A stretch of DNA of 64,000 nt, from the NCBI GenBank assembly GCA_039915945.1, contig JBDSMH010000093.1:1-64000 (forward strand). Direction: 5' to 3'. Positions 41,330-50,958 of this stretch are shown piece by piece. Below the pieces are notes generated by a model that was not told the DNA's origin, ran no database searches, and was given only the letters and a program-made list of their open reading frames with translations. Origin of the DNA: DATLFA01 sp039915945. Its GTDB lineage: Bacteria > Actinomycetota > Acidimicrobiia > Acidimicrobiales > WLNW01. Made by a program: the position numbers and the translations under genes. Position 1 is the stretch's first letter. Each line of letters opens with the position of its first letter.

Positions 41330-43015
41330 CTACGCGCCGCGGGCGAGCTGGCGCGCCGCCGGACGTACGAGATGACCCGGACGCAATGTGGTATTGACCT
41401 GCTGCCCGTCGGCGCGGATGGGCGTGCCGTTGACCAACACGTGCTGTACGCCGGTCGGGTTGTCGGCAGTGAGCCGCTCGCTGTCGGCCGGGAAGTCACG
41501 CACTCGCCGGATTGCGCCCGGTGCCACGGTGTCGGCGTCGAAGACAACGACGTCGGCACACATGCCGCTGCGCAGGTAGCCGCGGTCGGGCAGGCCGAGC
41601 ATGTCGGCTTGCGCACCGGACAGCTTGCGGATCGCCATCTCGAGCGTGATCGCCTTGCGGATGCGCACCCAGTTGCCCAACAGGTCGGTGGCCTGGGGAG
41701 CATCGCAGAGCTGCGAAACGTGAGCGCCCGCGTCGGACAGGCCGACCGCGCAATGAGGTTCGCTCAACAGCGCCGCGACCTCGGCGACATCGTCATTGGC
41801 GAGGATGCAGCGCGCCCGCAACGCGAGGTCGGGCTCGTCGAGCGCCAGGTCGAGCAACACATCGAACGGTGTCACACCGCGCTGTTGTGCGAGCTCGCTC
41901 ACCATGCGGCCTTCGAGTTCGGGGTGCGCGGGACATTGCGCGATGTCGAAGGTCTCCCACCGCGGCACGGTGAAGCCGGGATTGGCATCCCATTCGGCCA
42001 TCACCTTGGCCCGCCAGCTGGCGTTGGCGTAGGCCTCGCGCCGTTCGGGGATGTCCTTGCCCATCAGCTCGGCGAAGTTGGAATTCATGTTGAACGTGAA
42101 CGGCGCCGCGAGCGTCAACGCGAAGACCAGCGGACGCGGCGTGATCTGCGGCCACACCTGTGCACCGTTGCGCCACCCTGCGTGGTTCAGCTCGACTTGT
42201 TGACGATGTTGGCCCGTGGGCGACGTCAGCAGCGCGCCATAGGTGAACGGCACGCCGGTCTTGGGTTGCAGTTCGTACATGTCGGCGATGCCGCACTGCT
42301 GACCCGGGGCGATCGAGACAACACCCCGCCCCACCTCGCGCATCACGTCCAGGATCGCTTCGAATTCGGTGCGGTCGGAAAAGCGGCTCGGCACCGGCTT
42401 GCCATCGACGCCGCGATGCGTGATCGCGAAGCTGGTGGCGAACCCGGCCGCCCCGGCGAGCATCGCCTCGCGCAACGTGGCTTGGATCTGCTTGACCTCA
42501 TCGGGTGTCGACGCGCGCTCGTAGGCATCGTCGCCGAGCACGAAGAGGCGCAGCGCGGTGTGTCCGATGTATGCGGCGAAGTTGAGACCGGTGCCGCGTC
42601 GCTCGACGGACGCGAGGTATTCGGGGAAGGTCGCGAAGTCCCACGGGATGCCGGCGGCGAGTGCCGCGACATCCATGTCCTCGACGTTCTCCAATGTGCG
42701 CGCGATCAGTTCGCGGTGCTCGGGGCGCGTCGGCGCGATGGAGAACCCGCAGTTGCCGGCCACGACCGTGGTGACCCCGTGGTAACACGACGGCGAGAGG
42801 GCCGGATCCCAGAAGACCTGCGCGTCATAGTGCGTGTGGATGTCGATGAAGCCGGGCGCCACGATCTGCCCGGACGCGTCGATCACCTTGTCGCCGCCGA
42901 GATTGGTCCCGATCTCGGTGATGCGACCGTTGGTGATGGCGACCTCGGCGCGGCGGCCCGGTTCCCCGGTGCCGTCGACAACCGTGCCGCCCTTGATGAC
43001 CAGATCTGCGCTCAT
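41330..43015 (-). CDS. N-acyl-D-amino-acid deacylase / D-aminoacylase-like amidohydrolase
   Basis: 561 residues, amidohydrolase-3 type. 'MSADLVIKGGTVVDGTGEPG' opens the small beta-sandwich; 'APGFIDIHTHYDAQVFWDPA' is the HxH metal site; 'VVAGNCGFSIAPTR' supplies the Cys ligand of D-aminoacylases; 'VGLSDAGAHVSQLCD' the catalytic Asp region; 'MLGLPDRGYLRSGMCADVVV' the closing sandwich. Actinomycetes have many such enzymes of unknown substrate. First gene of the operon with esterase, P450 and two SDRs. Confidence 0.88.
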   Translation of the reverse strand: MSADLVIKGGTVVDGTGEPGRRAEVAITNGRITEIGTNLGGDKVIDASGQIVAPGFIDIHTHYDAQVFWDPALSPSCYHGVTTVVAGNCGFSIAPTRPEHRELIARTLENVEDMDVAALAAGIPWDFATFPEYLASVERRGTGLNFAAYIGHTALRLFVLGDDAYERASTPDEVKQIQATLREAMLAGAAGFATSFAITHRGVDGKPVPSRFSDRTEFEAILDVMREVGRGVVSIAPGQQCGIADMYELQPKTGVPFTYGALLTSPTGQHRQQVELNHAGWRNGAQVWPQITPRPLVFALTLAAPFTFNMNSNFAELMGKDIPERREAYANASWRAKVMAEWDANPGFTVPRWETFDIAQCPAHPELEGRMVSELAQQRGVTPFDVLLDLALDEPDLALRARCILANDDVAEVAALLSEPHCAVGLSDAGAHVSQLCDAPQATDLLGNWVRIRKAITLEMAIRKLSGAQADMLGLPDRGYLRSGMCADVVVFDADTVAPGAIRRVRDFPADSERLTADNPTGVQHVLVNGTPIRADGQQVNTTLRPGHLVRPAARQLARGA

Positions 43016-43126
43016 GGCGAGCCCCCTTGGTGCCCACCGGCGACATTGGCCCCCGGCGCGCGTACTACCGACCGCCCGAGCGTAGTGCGTGGCGGTGCCC
43101 GATCCTGCGGTGAGAACGCGTCGCGG

Positions 43127-43375
43127 TTAGGGGCCGGGGTCGGCGCCGAATTCGCGAAGTGCGGTCGCGAGCGCCGTACGCAGTCGACGGGCTTCGGTTT
43201 CGTCGAGGTAGAGCGTCTGGCCGTAACCGTTGCGCCCTTGCTCTTCGGTCACGACGAATACTCGGGGCACTGCGTCGTCGAAGACGTCGGCGACTCCGAC
43301 AATCCATGACATCGGGGGCACGTCGTCATCCGACGGGGGCGAGTCGACGAGCGCGAAGTCGATCGATTTCTTCAT
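43127..43375 (-). CDS. Small conserved protein of unknown function
   Basis: 82 residues, MKKSIDFALVDSPPSDDDVP then 'MSWIVGVADVFDDAVPRVFV', 'QTLYLDETEARRLRTALATA'. Acidic, no Cys, no signal peptide or membrane segment. The C-terminal part resembles small actinobacterial proteins with a 'L(T/D)xxEAxxLxxAL' helix. ATG 43375 is a plausible start, although an upstream in-frame extension is open. It lies between the deacylase operon and an SDR gene. No function can be given. Confidence 0.55.
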   Translation of the reverse strand: MKKSIDFALVDSPPSDDDVPPMSWIVGVADVFDDAVPRVFVVTEEQGRNGYGQTLYLDETEARRLRTALATALREFGADPGP

Positions 43376-43415
43376 CCGACCATCATGCCCGACCTCGAAC
43401 CCGTACCGGCCGGCC

Positions 43416-44183
43416 CTATCCCAAGAAGGCGTTGCCGCCGTCGACGGGAATCGTGGCACCGGTGATGTAACCGGAGTCGGGCCCGCAGAGGAACACGACC
43501 GCACGACCGATGTCGAGTTCGGCGTCGCCGATACGGCCGAGCGGTACGGCGCGGCGAGTCTTTTCGTACTCCTCGGGCCGTTCGACGGCGAGGCGTTCGA
43601 CCGCGGGCGACATCGCGTACGGCAACACGGCATTGACGCGGATGCCGTCACCCGCCCACTCCATCGCGGCGGCGCGGGTGAACGCGCGGATCGCTTCTTT
43701 GACTGCGGCATAGGCGCCCCGGTTGACGGGATCGGGCCGCACCCCGGCGCGACTGCCCATGTTGACGATGACGCCGTCACCGATCAGGTGGGGATGACAG
43801 ACGCGCATGAACCGCAACGTCGCCATCGGGCCCGACTCCCATCCCGCGGTCACATCGTCGTCGACCAATTCGAGCAGCGACCCGAGCGCGACCTCTTGCG
43901 CGTTGTTCACGAGGATGTCGACCGTCCCGAACTCGGCGACCGTGGCCGCGACGCAACGTTCGATGTCGGCGAGTTGCTTGACGTCGCCGGCAACGACAAT
44001 CGCACGAGCACCGCGCGCGGTGACCTCGTCGCACACGGTCACGAGCTTGCTCTCGGTCCGTCCCATCAGGCAGAGCGATGCACCGGCCGACGCGAGTGCG
44101 AGCGCAACGCCGCGCCCCACCCCCTGGCCGGCACCGGTGACTATTGCGGTCTTGCGGTCGAGCGGCTTGTGTTCGAGCACCAT
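43416..44183 (-). CDS. Short-chain dehydrogenase/reductase
   Basis: 255 residues: 'VTGAGQGVGRGVALALASAG', 'LMGRTESKLVTVCDEV' (NADP-type Arg), 'NNAQEVALG', Ser in 'NMGSRAGVRPDP', 'AYAAVKEAI', and 'ITGATIPVDGGNAFLG'. The start is ATG 44183. It is divergent from the amidohydrolase gene with 37 bp between starts, so the two may share a control region. The substrate is unknown. Confidence 0.88.
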   Translation of the reverse strand: MVLEHKPLDRKTAIVTGAGQGVGRGVALALASAGASLCLMGRTESKLVTVCDEVTARGARAIVVAGDVKQLADIERCVAATVAEFGTVDILVNNAQEVALGSLLELVDDDVTAGWESGPMATLRFMRVCHPHLIGDGVIVNMGSRAGVRPDPVNRGAYAAVKEAIRAFTRAAAMEWAGDGIRVNAVLPYAMSPAVERLAVERPEEYEKTRRAVPLGRIGDAELDIGRAVVFLCGPDSGYITGATIPVDGGNAFLG

Positions 44184-44220
44184 CGGTCTACGATCGCACA
44201 CGACGAAGGACGGGACGCAG

Positions 44221-45543
44221 ATGAAGTTCGACCATCCGATCATCGACACCGACGGGCACCTACTCGAGGTGGTCCCCCACGTTGCCGAGTACGTACGCGA
44301 GATCGGCGGCGCGGCAGTGGCCGATCGGTTCGTGGCCCAGCACAGTTTGGGACTCACCGCGATCGGCGGCAAAGCAGTTGCCTGGTGGGGCACCCCGCGC
44401 CACGCGCTCGATCGGGCAACGGCCTTCGTGCCCAAGCTGCTCCACGAGCGTTTGCCCGAGCTCGGCATCGATTTCGCGGTCGTCTATCCCACGACCGGCC
44501 TGGCGGCCCTACGCGAGCCCGATCCCGAGATGCGCGAGGTGGCAGCGCGGGCGTTCAACTCGTACTACGCCGAGCACATGCGCGACCTGGGCGACCGCAT
44601 CACCATTGCGGCCGCCATCCCGATGGACACGCCGGCCGAAGCCATCGCACATCTCGACTTCGCAGTCGACGAGCTCGGTTTCAAGGCTGCCGTCATGGCC
44701 AGCTACGTTCCCCGCCCGACCAAGGACGGTGTGGAATACGACGTGTTCGGCGTCGACAGCGCGTACGACTACGACCCGGTGTGGCAGCGCTGCGTCGATC
44801 TCGGTGTCGCCGTCACGGTGCACAGCGGTAGTCAGGCCATCGGTTTCCGCTCGACCAGTTCATACATGTACAACCACGTCGGCCATTTCGCGGAGGCCGG
44901 TCACGCGAACGCCAAGGCGATGCTGATGGGCGGCATCACCCGTCGCTTTCCGACGCTCAACTTCGCGTTCCTCGAGGGCGGCGCGGCGTGGGCCATCATC
45001 ATGCTGGCCGACGTCATCGCTCGCTTCGAAAAGCGCGGCGGCGCCAACATCCACAACCTCGATCCGGCCAGTCTCGACGTCGACACCTTCTACGAACTGC
45101 TCGAGAAGCACGGCGGCCCGCGCTACGCGACCGACGAGGTGCGCCGCTCGACCAGTGCGCTCAACGACCCTCACCCCGAGAACCTCGACGAGTTCTGGCG
45201 CATGGAAGCGAAGTCGGCCGAAGAGATCGTCGACCTGTTCGCTTCTCGCTTCTACTTCGGTTGCGAAGCCGATGACCCGACCAACGCGTGGGCCTTTGCC
45301 TCGAACAACCCGCACGGCGTTCGCCTGCGCGCGGTGCTCGGATCCGACCTCGGCCATTGGGACGTACCCGACGCCCGCGAGGTGCTGCCCGAGGCCTACG
45401 AACTCGTCGAGCACGGCCTGCTCACCGACGCCGACTTTCGCGACTTCGCCTGTGACAACGCCATCCGCCTGCACGGCGGCATGAACCCGCGGTTCTTCGA
45501 CGGCACCGCGGTCGAGGCCTACGCCCGCGACCTTTTGCGCTGA
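44221..45543 (+). CDS. Amidohydrolase-2 family metal-dependent hydrolase
   Basis: 440 residues. 'HPIIDTDGHLLEVVPHVAEY' (D-x-H metal site), 'VAVTVHSGSQAIGFRSTSSY', 'FAFLEGGAAWAIIMLADVIA', 'FYFGCEADD', 'VLGSDLGHWDVPDAREVLPE', 'CDNAIRLHGGMNPRFFDGT'. It parallels 23815-25251 almost block by block, so the two are paralogues. ATG 44221 follows GGACGGGACGCAG. It begins a plus-strand run with an MFS exporter, an acyl-CoA ligase and a crotonase. Confidence 0.87.
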   Translation: MKFDHPIIDTDGHLLEVVPHVAEYVREIGGAAVADRFVAQHSLGLTAIGGKAVAWWGTPRHALDRATAFVPKLLHERLPELGIDFAVVYPTTGLAALREPDPEMREVAARAFNSYYAEHMRDLGDRITIAAAIPMDTPAEAIAHLDFAVDELGFKAAVMASYVPRPTKDGVEYDVFGVDSAYDYDPVWQRCVDLGVAVTVHSGSQAIGFRSTSSYMYNHVGHFAEAGHANAKAMLMGGITRRFPTLNFAFLEGGAAWAIIMLADVIARFEKRGGANIHNLDPASLDVDTFYELLEKHGGPRYATDEVRRSTSALNDPHPENLDEFWRMEAKSAEEIVDLFASRFYFGCEADDPTNAWAFASNNPHGVRLRAVLGSDLGHWDVPDAREVLPEAYELVEHGLLTDADFRDFACDNAIRLHGGMNPRFFDGTAVEAYARDLLR

Positions 45544-45559
45544 TCGATCTGCGCCTCTC

Positions 45560-47110
45560 GTGAATGAATTGCACCACGACGTGCAACACGCGCGCCGTTG
45601 GTGGACGTTGGCCGTGCTGTGCCTCAGCATGTTCCTGGTCGTCATCACGAACAGTTCGCTCTATCTGGCGTTGCCCTCGCTGTCGCGACAGCTGAATGCG
45701 TCGCAGAGCGACCTCCAGTGGATCATCGACGCGTACGCGCTCGTATTCGGCAGCCTGCTCTTGGTGTGCGGCTCGCTCAGCGATCGTTTCGGGCGCAAAG
45801 TCACGCTGCAGATCGGCTTGGTGATCTTCGCGTTGGCCTCGATGCTCAGCGTCGTCTGCGACACCACCACACAACTCATCGCCGTTCGTGCGGTGATGGG
45901 CGTCGGTGCCGCGCTGATCATGCCGTCGACATTGTCGATCCTCGCCAACGTGTTCAGCGGCACCGAGCGCGCGACGGCGATCGGCATCTGGGCGGGTACG
46001 GCGGGCATCGCCGGTGTCATCGGGCCCGTGCTCGCGGGTGTGCTGCTCGATCATTTCTGGTGGGGCTCCGTATTCATCGCCGGCGTCGTCATCGCGGTGC
46101 TGACGTTCGTCGTCGGCTTCTTCGTCGTGCCGAAGTCACGCGACCCGCACCCACGGCCACTCGATCCGGTGGCGTTCGTGTTGTCGAGCGCCGGCTTGAC
46201 CAGTGTCATGTTCGGCATCATCGAGGCGCCCGAACGGGGTTGGCTCGACCGCGTGACCATCGTCGCGCTCGCCGGCGGCGCACTGTTGCTCGTTGCGTTC
46301 GTGCTGTGGGAATTGCGCAACCCGTCACCGATGCTCGAATTGCGCCTGTTCCGCCGACGCGCGTTCACGGTCGGCGCGATCACGATCACCGTCGCGTACC
46401 TCAGCATCTTCGGTTTCCAGTTCACGGCCATCCAATACCTGCAGTCGGTCAAGGGCTACAGCCCGCTGCAGGGCGGTTTCGGCGTATTGCCGATCTCCGC
46501 GACCATCGCGTTGATCGCACCGCGCACTGGGCAACTCGCCCGCCGGTTCGACCCGCGCCAACTCGTCGCCGGCGGGTTGGCGCTTATGGCCGTGGCGTAC
46601 TTCGGCATCATCTTCGTCGGACCGAGCACCCACTATGCCTACATCGCGGTGTTTCTCTTTGTCCTCGGCGCCGGCATCGCCGTGGTCATCGCACCGTCGA
46701 CAACCGCCATCATGGAATCGGTGCCCCCGGCCAACGCCGGCATGGGTTCGGCGATGAACGACATCACGCGCGAGATGGGCGTGGCACTGGGCATCGCCAT
46801 CATGGGCACCATCCACGCGCTCGCCTACCGAGCCCGCCTCGATCGCGCGGTGTCGGGATTGTCCGACGAGCAACGAGAGCAGGCGCGCAGCGCGATCAGC
46901 GCGGCGCATCGAGTCGGCGACGAGATCGGCGGTGCGAGCGGCGCGCAGTTCTCCGCCGCCGCCGACCGCGCGTTCGCCTACGGCATGCGGTGGTCGAGCA
47001 TCACGCTCGTCGTGTTGATGACATTGGCCGCCACGCTCAATCGTCGGACAACCCTCAGTCGTCGCATCTTGCGTCGCCAGGCGACCGCCGTGACTACCAT
47101 CCAGCCATGA
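45560..47110 (+). CDS. MFS transporter, DHA2 (14-TM) drug:H+ antiporter-like
   Basis: 516 residues with about 14 hydrophobic segments. Motif A is 'GSLSDRFGRKVTLQIG', motif C-like 'GIAGVIGPVLAGVLLDHFWW', and the N-terminus 'RRWWTLAVLCLSMFLVVITN' is typical of the EmrB/QacA subfamily. GTG 45560 is the start. The stop overlaps the start of the acyl-CoA ligase (ATGA). In this context it may import or export the substrate of the ligase, as an alternative to drug efflux. Confidence 0.9.
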   Translation: MNELHHDVQHARRWWTLAVLCLSMFLVVITNSSLYLALPSLSRQLNASQSDLQWIIDAYALVFGSLLLVCGSLSDRFGRKVTLQIGLVIFALASMLSVVCDTTTQLIAVRAVMGVGAALIMPSTLSILANVFSGTERATAIGIWAGTAGIAGVIGPVLAGVLLDHFWWGSVFIAGVVIAVLTFVVGFFVVPKSRDPHPRPLDPVAFVLSSAGLTSVMFGIIEAPERGWLDRVTIVALAGGALLLVAFVLWELRNPSPMLELRLFRRRAFTVGAITITVAYLSIFGFQFTAIQYLQSVKGYSPLQGGFGVLPISATIALIAPRTGQLARRFDPRQLVAGGLALMAVAYFGIIFVGPSTHYAYIAVFLFVLGAGIAVVIAPSTTAIMESVPPANAGMGSAMNDITREMGVALGIAIMGTIHALAYRARLDRAVSGLSDEQREQARSAISAAHRVGDEIGGASGAQFSAAADRAFAYGMRWSSITLVVLMTLAATLNRRTTLSRRILRRQATAVTTIQP

Positions 47111-48636
47111 CCGTTCTCGACGATCGCGATCTCTGGTCGTTGGTTGTCGGGCGGGCGGCGTTGTCGCCCGACCGCACACTCGTCGTCGACGAGCATGGGC
47201 ACCAAGTGACCTTTGGCGAGTTCAAGTCCCTCGCCGAACGCGCGGCCGCCGGCCTGCACGCGCGCGGCGTCGGGCAGGGCACGCAGGTCATGTGGATGTT
47301 GCCGACCTGGATCGAGACGCTGGTGCTCAGCGCAGCACTGTCGCGCCTCGGCGCGATTCAAGTGCCGCTGATCCCCGTGTATCGCGAGCGCGAGATCGGG
47401 TTCATCGCCCGGCAGACCGCGGCGCCGGTGATGCTCGTGCCCGCGGTCTGGCGCGGCACCGACTATGTCGACTTGGCCACGAGTGCCACGGCGCAGATGG
47501 ACCTACCGCCGACGTTGATCACCGTCGATCGGTCGTTGCCAGACGGCGACCCGGCGACGTTGCCCCCGACACCGACCCCGCCGTCGCCCACCGATCTGCG
47601 ATGGATCTTCTACACGTCGGGAACCACGTCGGACCCCAAAGGCGCGAAGCACTCCGACGCCACCATCGCCGCGTCGTCGTGGGGGATGATCGAACCCTGG
47701 TGGTTGACCGACGACGATGTGATGACGTTGATCTTCCCCTACGCCCACATCGGTGGCGTGTCGTTGTTGATCATCGCGCTCATGGCGGGCAATCAGCTCG
47801 TCATCGTCGAGGCATTCGACCGCGCGGTGGTTGTCGACGCGCTGACGCGCTACGGCGTGACACTGGCCGGCTCGGGCCCTGCGTTCTGGCGCACGTTCAT
47901 CGACGAACAGCAGCAGAGCGAGACTCGCTTGTTCCCCCGAATGCGCCTGCTGATCGGTGGCGGCGCAGCCAAACCCGCCAACATGCAGCGCGACGCTCGG
48001 CAGGTGCTGGGGGTCGACGTTGTGTCGGGGTACGGGCTCACCGAGTGCCCGGCGCTCGTGCTCAACCACGCGGGCGATCCCGACGACGTGCTCGCCACCG
48101 ACGGCCGCACGATGGTCGGCGCGGAGATGCGCATCGTTCGCCTCGACGGGTTGGTCGCCGACCCGAACCAAGACGGCGAGATACAGGTTCGCGGCGACAT
48201 GCTCTTCCTCGGCTACCTCGACGAATCACTCGACGCCGCCGCGCTCACCGACGACGGCTGGCTCCGCACCGGCGATCTCGGCCGCATGGACGCACGCGGG
48301 CAGCTCACCGTCACCGGTCGGCTCAAAGACGTCATCATCCGCAAAGGCGAGAACATCAGCGCCAAGGAAGTCGAAGACGTGCTCATCGAGCATCCCGCCG
48401 TCCGCGATGTCGCAATCATCGGCCTGCCCGACGACGACCGGGGCGAGCGGTGTTGTGCTGTCGTGGTGCCCACCGATACCACGCGGCCACCGACACTCGC
48501 CGCGCTCGCCGAGCATTGCATCGCGTCGGGACTGATGCGCCAGAAGATTCCCGAGCAACTCGAACTGCTCGACGCACTGCCCTACAACTCCACCGGCAAA
48601 GTTCTCAAAGCCGACCTACGCAAGAGGTACAACTGA
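47107..48636 (+). CDS. AMP-forming acyl-CoA synthetase
   Basis: 509 residues of the ANL superfamily: A3 'FYTSGTTSDPKGAKHSD', A5 'VVSGYGLTECPAL', A7 'GWLRTGDLGRMD', A8 hinge 'GRLKDVIIRKGENISAKEVE' and the catalytic Lys in 'NSTGKVLKADLRK'. It should activate a carboxylic acid as acyl-AMP and then acyl-CoA. It starts within the MFS stop codon and is followed 2 nt later by a crotonase, so uptake, CoA activation and hydration/isomerisation appear linked. The acid is unknown. Confidence 0.9.
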   Translation: MTVLDDRDLWSLVVGRAALSPDRTLVVDEHGHQVTFGEFKSLAERAAAGLHARGVGQGTQVMWMLPTWIETLVLSAALSRLGAIQVPLIPVYREREIGFIARQTAAPVMLVPAVWRGTDYVDLATSATAQMDLPPTLITVDRSLPDGDPATLPPTPTPPSPTDLRWIFYTSGTTSDPKGAKHSDATIAASSWGMIEPWWLTDDDVMTLIFPYAHIGGVSLLIIALMAGNQLVIVEAFDRAVVVDALTRYGVTLAGSGPAFWRTFIDEQQQSETRLFPRMRLLIGGGAAKPANMQRDARQVLGVDVVSGYGLTECPALVLNHAGDPDDVLATDGRTMVGAEMRIVRLDGLVADPNQDGEIQVRGDMLFLGYLDESLDAAALTDDGWLRTGDLGRMDARGQLTVTGRLKDVIIRKGENISAKEVEDVLIEHPAVRDVAIIGLPDDDRGERCCAVVVPTDTTRPPTLAALAEHCIASGLMRQKIPEQLELLDALPYNSTGKVLKADLRKRYN

Positions 48637-48638
48637 CG

Positions 48639-49484
48639 ATGCGCACATTCGACACGATCCTGTACGAAGAAGCCGACGGCATCGCGTGGGTGACGCTCAA
48701 TCGGCCGCAGCGCCGCAATGCGTTCACCTATCCGATGTGCCTCGAACTTCAAGAGGTGTGGACCACGCTGCGCCACCGCGACGAAGTGCGCGTCGTGGTT
48801 CTCACCGCGACCGGTGACGACGCGTTCTGCACCGGCATCGATCGATCCGAGGTGCGCACCGATTGGGCCGAAGACGCTCCCTCCGAGGGCGGGGCCGACA
48901 CCGCTGCCGCCAACAAGTTGATGATCGCCACGCCGTTCATGTACGACGACCCCGGCCGCTATCTCGGCCCGAAAGCCAACGACTTGTGGAAGCCGGTCAT
49001 CGCTGCGGTCAACGGCATGGCGTGCGCGGGCGCGTTTTACATGCTGGGCGAAGTCGACTTCATTATCGCCGCCGAGCATGCAACCTTCTTCGACCCGCAC
49101 CTCGACTACGGCATGCCGATCACCTACGAAGGCGTGCACATGCTGCAAAAGATGCCGCTCGGCGAGATCCTGCGACTGTCGTTGATCGGTGGATCCGAAC
49201 GCATGTCGGCGCGGCGCGCCTGCGAAATCGGCATGGTCACCGAGGTCGTGCCGGCCGCCGAGTTGCGGGCATCTGCCGAATGGGCGGCGGCGCGTATCGC
49301 CGCGCACGACACGCTGCCCGTACAGGCCACAGTGCGCGCCATCTGGAACGGTCGCGAGATGCACCGCAGCCAGGCCATCGCGAATTGCGGACCGTTCTCC
49401 TGGCTCGGCACCAACAACGAAAACCTGACGCGGGGGCAAGAGCGGTTCTCCTCCGGGCAACGTCCGCCGTATCGCCTGCGCTAG
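48639..49484 (+). CDS. Enoyl-CoA hydratase/isomerase (crotonase) family
   Basis: 281 residues: 'GIAWVTLNRPQRRNAFTYPM', oxyanion hole 'DDAFCTGIDRSEVR' and 'AAVNGMACAGAFYMLGEVDF', with the active-site region 'ATFFDPHLDYGMPITYEGVH'. The two Glu of classical hydratases are not at their usual sites. The start is ATG 48639. Last gene of the amidohydrolase-MFS-ligase-crotonase run, closed by the terminator at 49506-49526. Confidence 0.88.
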   Translation: MRTFDTILYEEADGIAWVTLNRPQRRNAFTYPMCLELQEVWTTLRHRDEVRVVVLTATGDDAFCTGIDRSEVRTDWAEDAPSEGGADTAAANKLMIATPFMYDDPGRYLGPKANDLWKPVIAAVNGMACAGAFYMLGEVDFIIAAEHATFFDPHLDYGMPITYEGVHMLQKMPLGEILRLSLIGGSERMSARRACEIGMVTEVVPAAELRASAEWAAARIAAHDTLPVQATVRAIWNGREMHRSQAIANCGPFSWLGTNNENLTRGQERFSSGQRPPYRLR

Positions 49485-49505
49485 CCGGCCGCCCGAAGGG
49501 CGTCG

Positions 49506-49526
49506 ACGTCCCCGCGGGGACGTTTT
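49506..49526 (+). terminator. Rho-independent terminator
   Basis: The palindrome ACGTCCCCGCGGGGACGT (49506-49523) folds into a GC-rich hairpin and is followed directly by T residues (49523-49526), 21 nt after the crotonase stop. This is the clearest classical terminator in the window. Confidence 0.8.
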
Positions 49527-50100
49527 CTGAATCGCCCACCGAAACGCACCACCACGCATACTGCTCGCGCACCGCGCTACGTGCGGTTCTCGATTCCGCA
49601 CAACAGCACGAAGTTGGTGACGTTTGGTTAGTCGTCGAACTTCTGCCTGGTTCTCGCAGCACAACGTCGGACTGTGTTCGACGTTGTGCTGCCGGAACGA
49701 GGAGTCAAGAGCCCGACGGGCTGATTAAGAATTGATGAGGTTGTCGAGGCTGGTCGTAGTCGCTCCCATCACCGATTTTGGAAGCGGAGCTTACAAGTGA
49801 CACGGCCGTGTCATCAGCCCGCGCACCGCGCAACTCGGGTAACCCAATAGGTCTTCAGGATGCTGTCTCGTCCTTTGCACCTCCTGTGCCAGACCAACAA
49901 CTCTGCCGAGGGGCTCCGCGGGCCAAGGACCCGGGCCGAACTCGGGATCCTGACGAACCCTCACCCTCGTTCCGACCTGTAGTGGCATTCACCGATATTC
50001 GCGTATTCGCGAACTTCAGATTGCGATTGCGAACGCTGTTCCCCTCGGGCAGCGGCCCGCCACCGCCCGCCCCGCACCGAAGGACACGGTCTATGGAAAG
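49527..50100. other. Non-coding island with palindromes
   Basis: About 570 bp without a credible gene and with lower GC than its surroundings. It contains a 13-bp perfect inverted repeat (49657-49669 with 49679-49691, 9-nt loop), a 16-bp palindrome TGACACGGCCGTGTCA at 49798-49813, and a cluster of TTCGCG / TTGCGA repeats at 49996-50033 shortly before the TauD gene. Confidence 0.6.
49657..49691. repeat. Inverted repeat (13-bp arms)
   Basis: CAGCACAACGTCG pairs perfectly with CGACGTTGTGCTG across GACTGTGTT. It could form a stable hairpin in either transcript. It lies about 130 bp after the terminator, so it is not needed to end the upstream operon. Confidence 0.6.
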
Positions 50101-50952
50101 ATGTCGCGTATGGCTGTCGCAATCAGACCTGTCACGAGTGTCGTCGGTGCAGAGATTTCGGGCGTCGACCTACGCGAGCCGTTGGCGGCCGCTGACGTAG
50201 AGGCGATCGAACAGGCGTTGATCGATCACCTCGTGGTGTTCTTCCGCGACCAGCCGCTCACCGACGCGCAGCAACGCGATTTCGCCGCGCAGTTCGGCGA
50301 GCTCGAGCCGTTCGTGCTTGCCCCGCCGGCCAACCCCGACGTGCCCGAGATACACGCGCTGGCCTTCGACAACGGCGCGGCCGCACTCGGCTCGCGCGTG
50401 GACAGCTGGCACACCGACGGCACGTTCATGGAGAGCCCACCGCTGGGCACGGTCTTGCGCGCCGTCGAATTGCCGGCCTACGGCGGCGACACCTGCTGGG
50501 CCAACATGTACGCGGCCTACGACGCGCTGTCACCGGCGCTGCGCGAGATGGTCGAAGATCTCGACGCCGAGCACGACTACATGAAGATCAAGTACACCAC
50601 CTTCGACGACTACGACGACCCTGAGGCCGAGCTCCGCAAGCTCCGCGCCCGCTACCCGATCGTGCGCCACCCCATCGTCCGCACGCATCCCGTCACCAAG
50701 CGCAAGCTGCTGTACGTCAACCGCAACTACGGCACCCGCATCGTGGGGCTCACCGAACGCGAGAACGAGATGCTGCTGCCGTTCCTGTTCGACCACGTGC
50801 GCGATCCGCTCTTCCAGTGCCGCTTCCAGTGGCGGCCGGGTTCGGTCGCGTTCTGGGATAACCGGTCGACGCAGCACTACGGCGTGCCCGACTACCCGGG
50901 CCGCCGCGTTATGCACCGCATCGTGATCGCCGGCGACAAGCCCTTCAGGTAA
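50101..50952 (+). CDS. TauD/TfdA-family Fe(II)/2-oxoglutarate dioxygenase
   Basis: 283 residues. His and Asp of 'VDSWHTDGTFMESPP' and the distal His of 'WDNRSTQHYGVPD' form the iron triad; Arg in 'GRRVMHRIVIAG' binds 2-oxoglutarate. ATG 50110 (MAVAIRPVTSVVGAEI) is the alternative and perhaps better start, since GGAAAG lies 9 nt before it but abuts ATG 50101. It is convergent with a CMD-fold gene 6 nt away. The substrate is unknown. Confidence 0.9.
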   Translation: MSRMAVAIRPVTSVVGAEISGVDLREPLAAADVEAIEQALIDHLVVFFRDQPLTDAQQRDFAAQFGELEPFVLAPPANPDVPEIHALAFDNGAAALGSRVDSWHTDGTFMESPPLGTVLRAVELPAYGGDTCWANMYAAYDALSPALREMVEDLDAEHDYMKIKYTTFDDYDDPEAELRKLRARYPIVRHPIVRTHPVTKRKLLYVNRNYGTRIVGLTERENEMLLPFLFDHVRDPLFQCRFQWRPGSVAFWDNRSTQHYGVPDYPGRRVMHRIVIAGDKPFR

Positions 50953-50958
50953 CGCGGC

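Noticed and set aside
45598..48636. 1012-codon open frame covering the MFS gene and the ligase
   Set aside because: Its first 500 codons are out of frame with the MFS protein and Arg/His-rich; only the part from 47107 is a real gene.
49778..50200. 140-codon open frame before the TauD gene
   Set aside because: Overlaps the TauD start in another frame, is low-complexity and has no ribosome-binding site.
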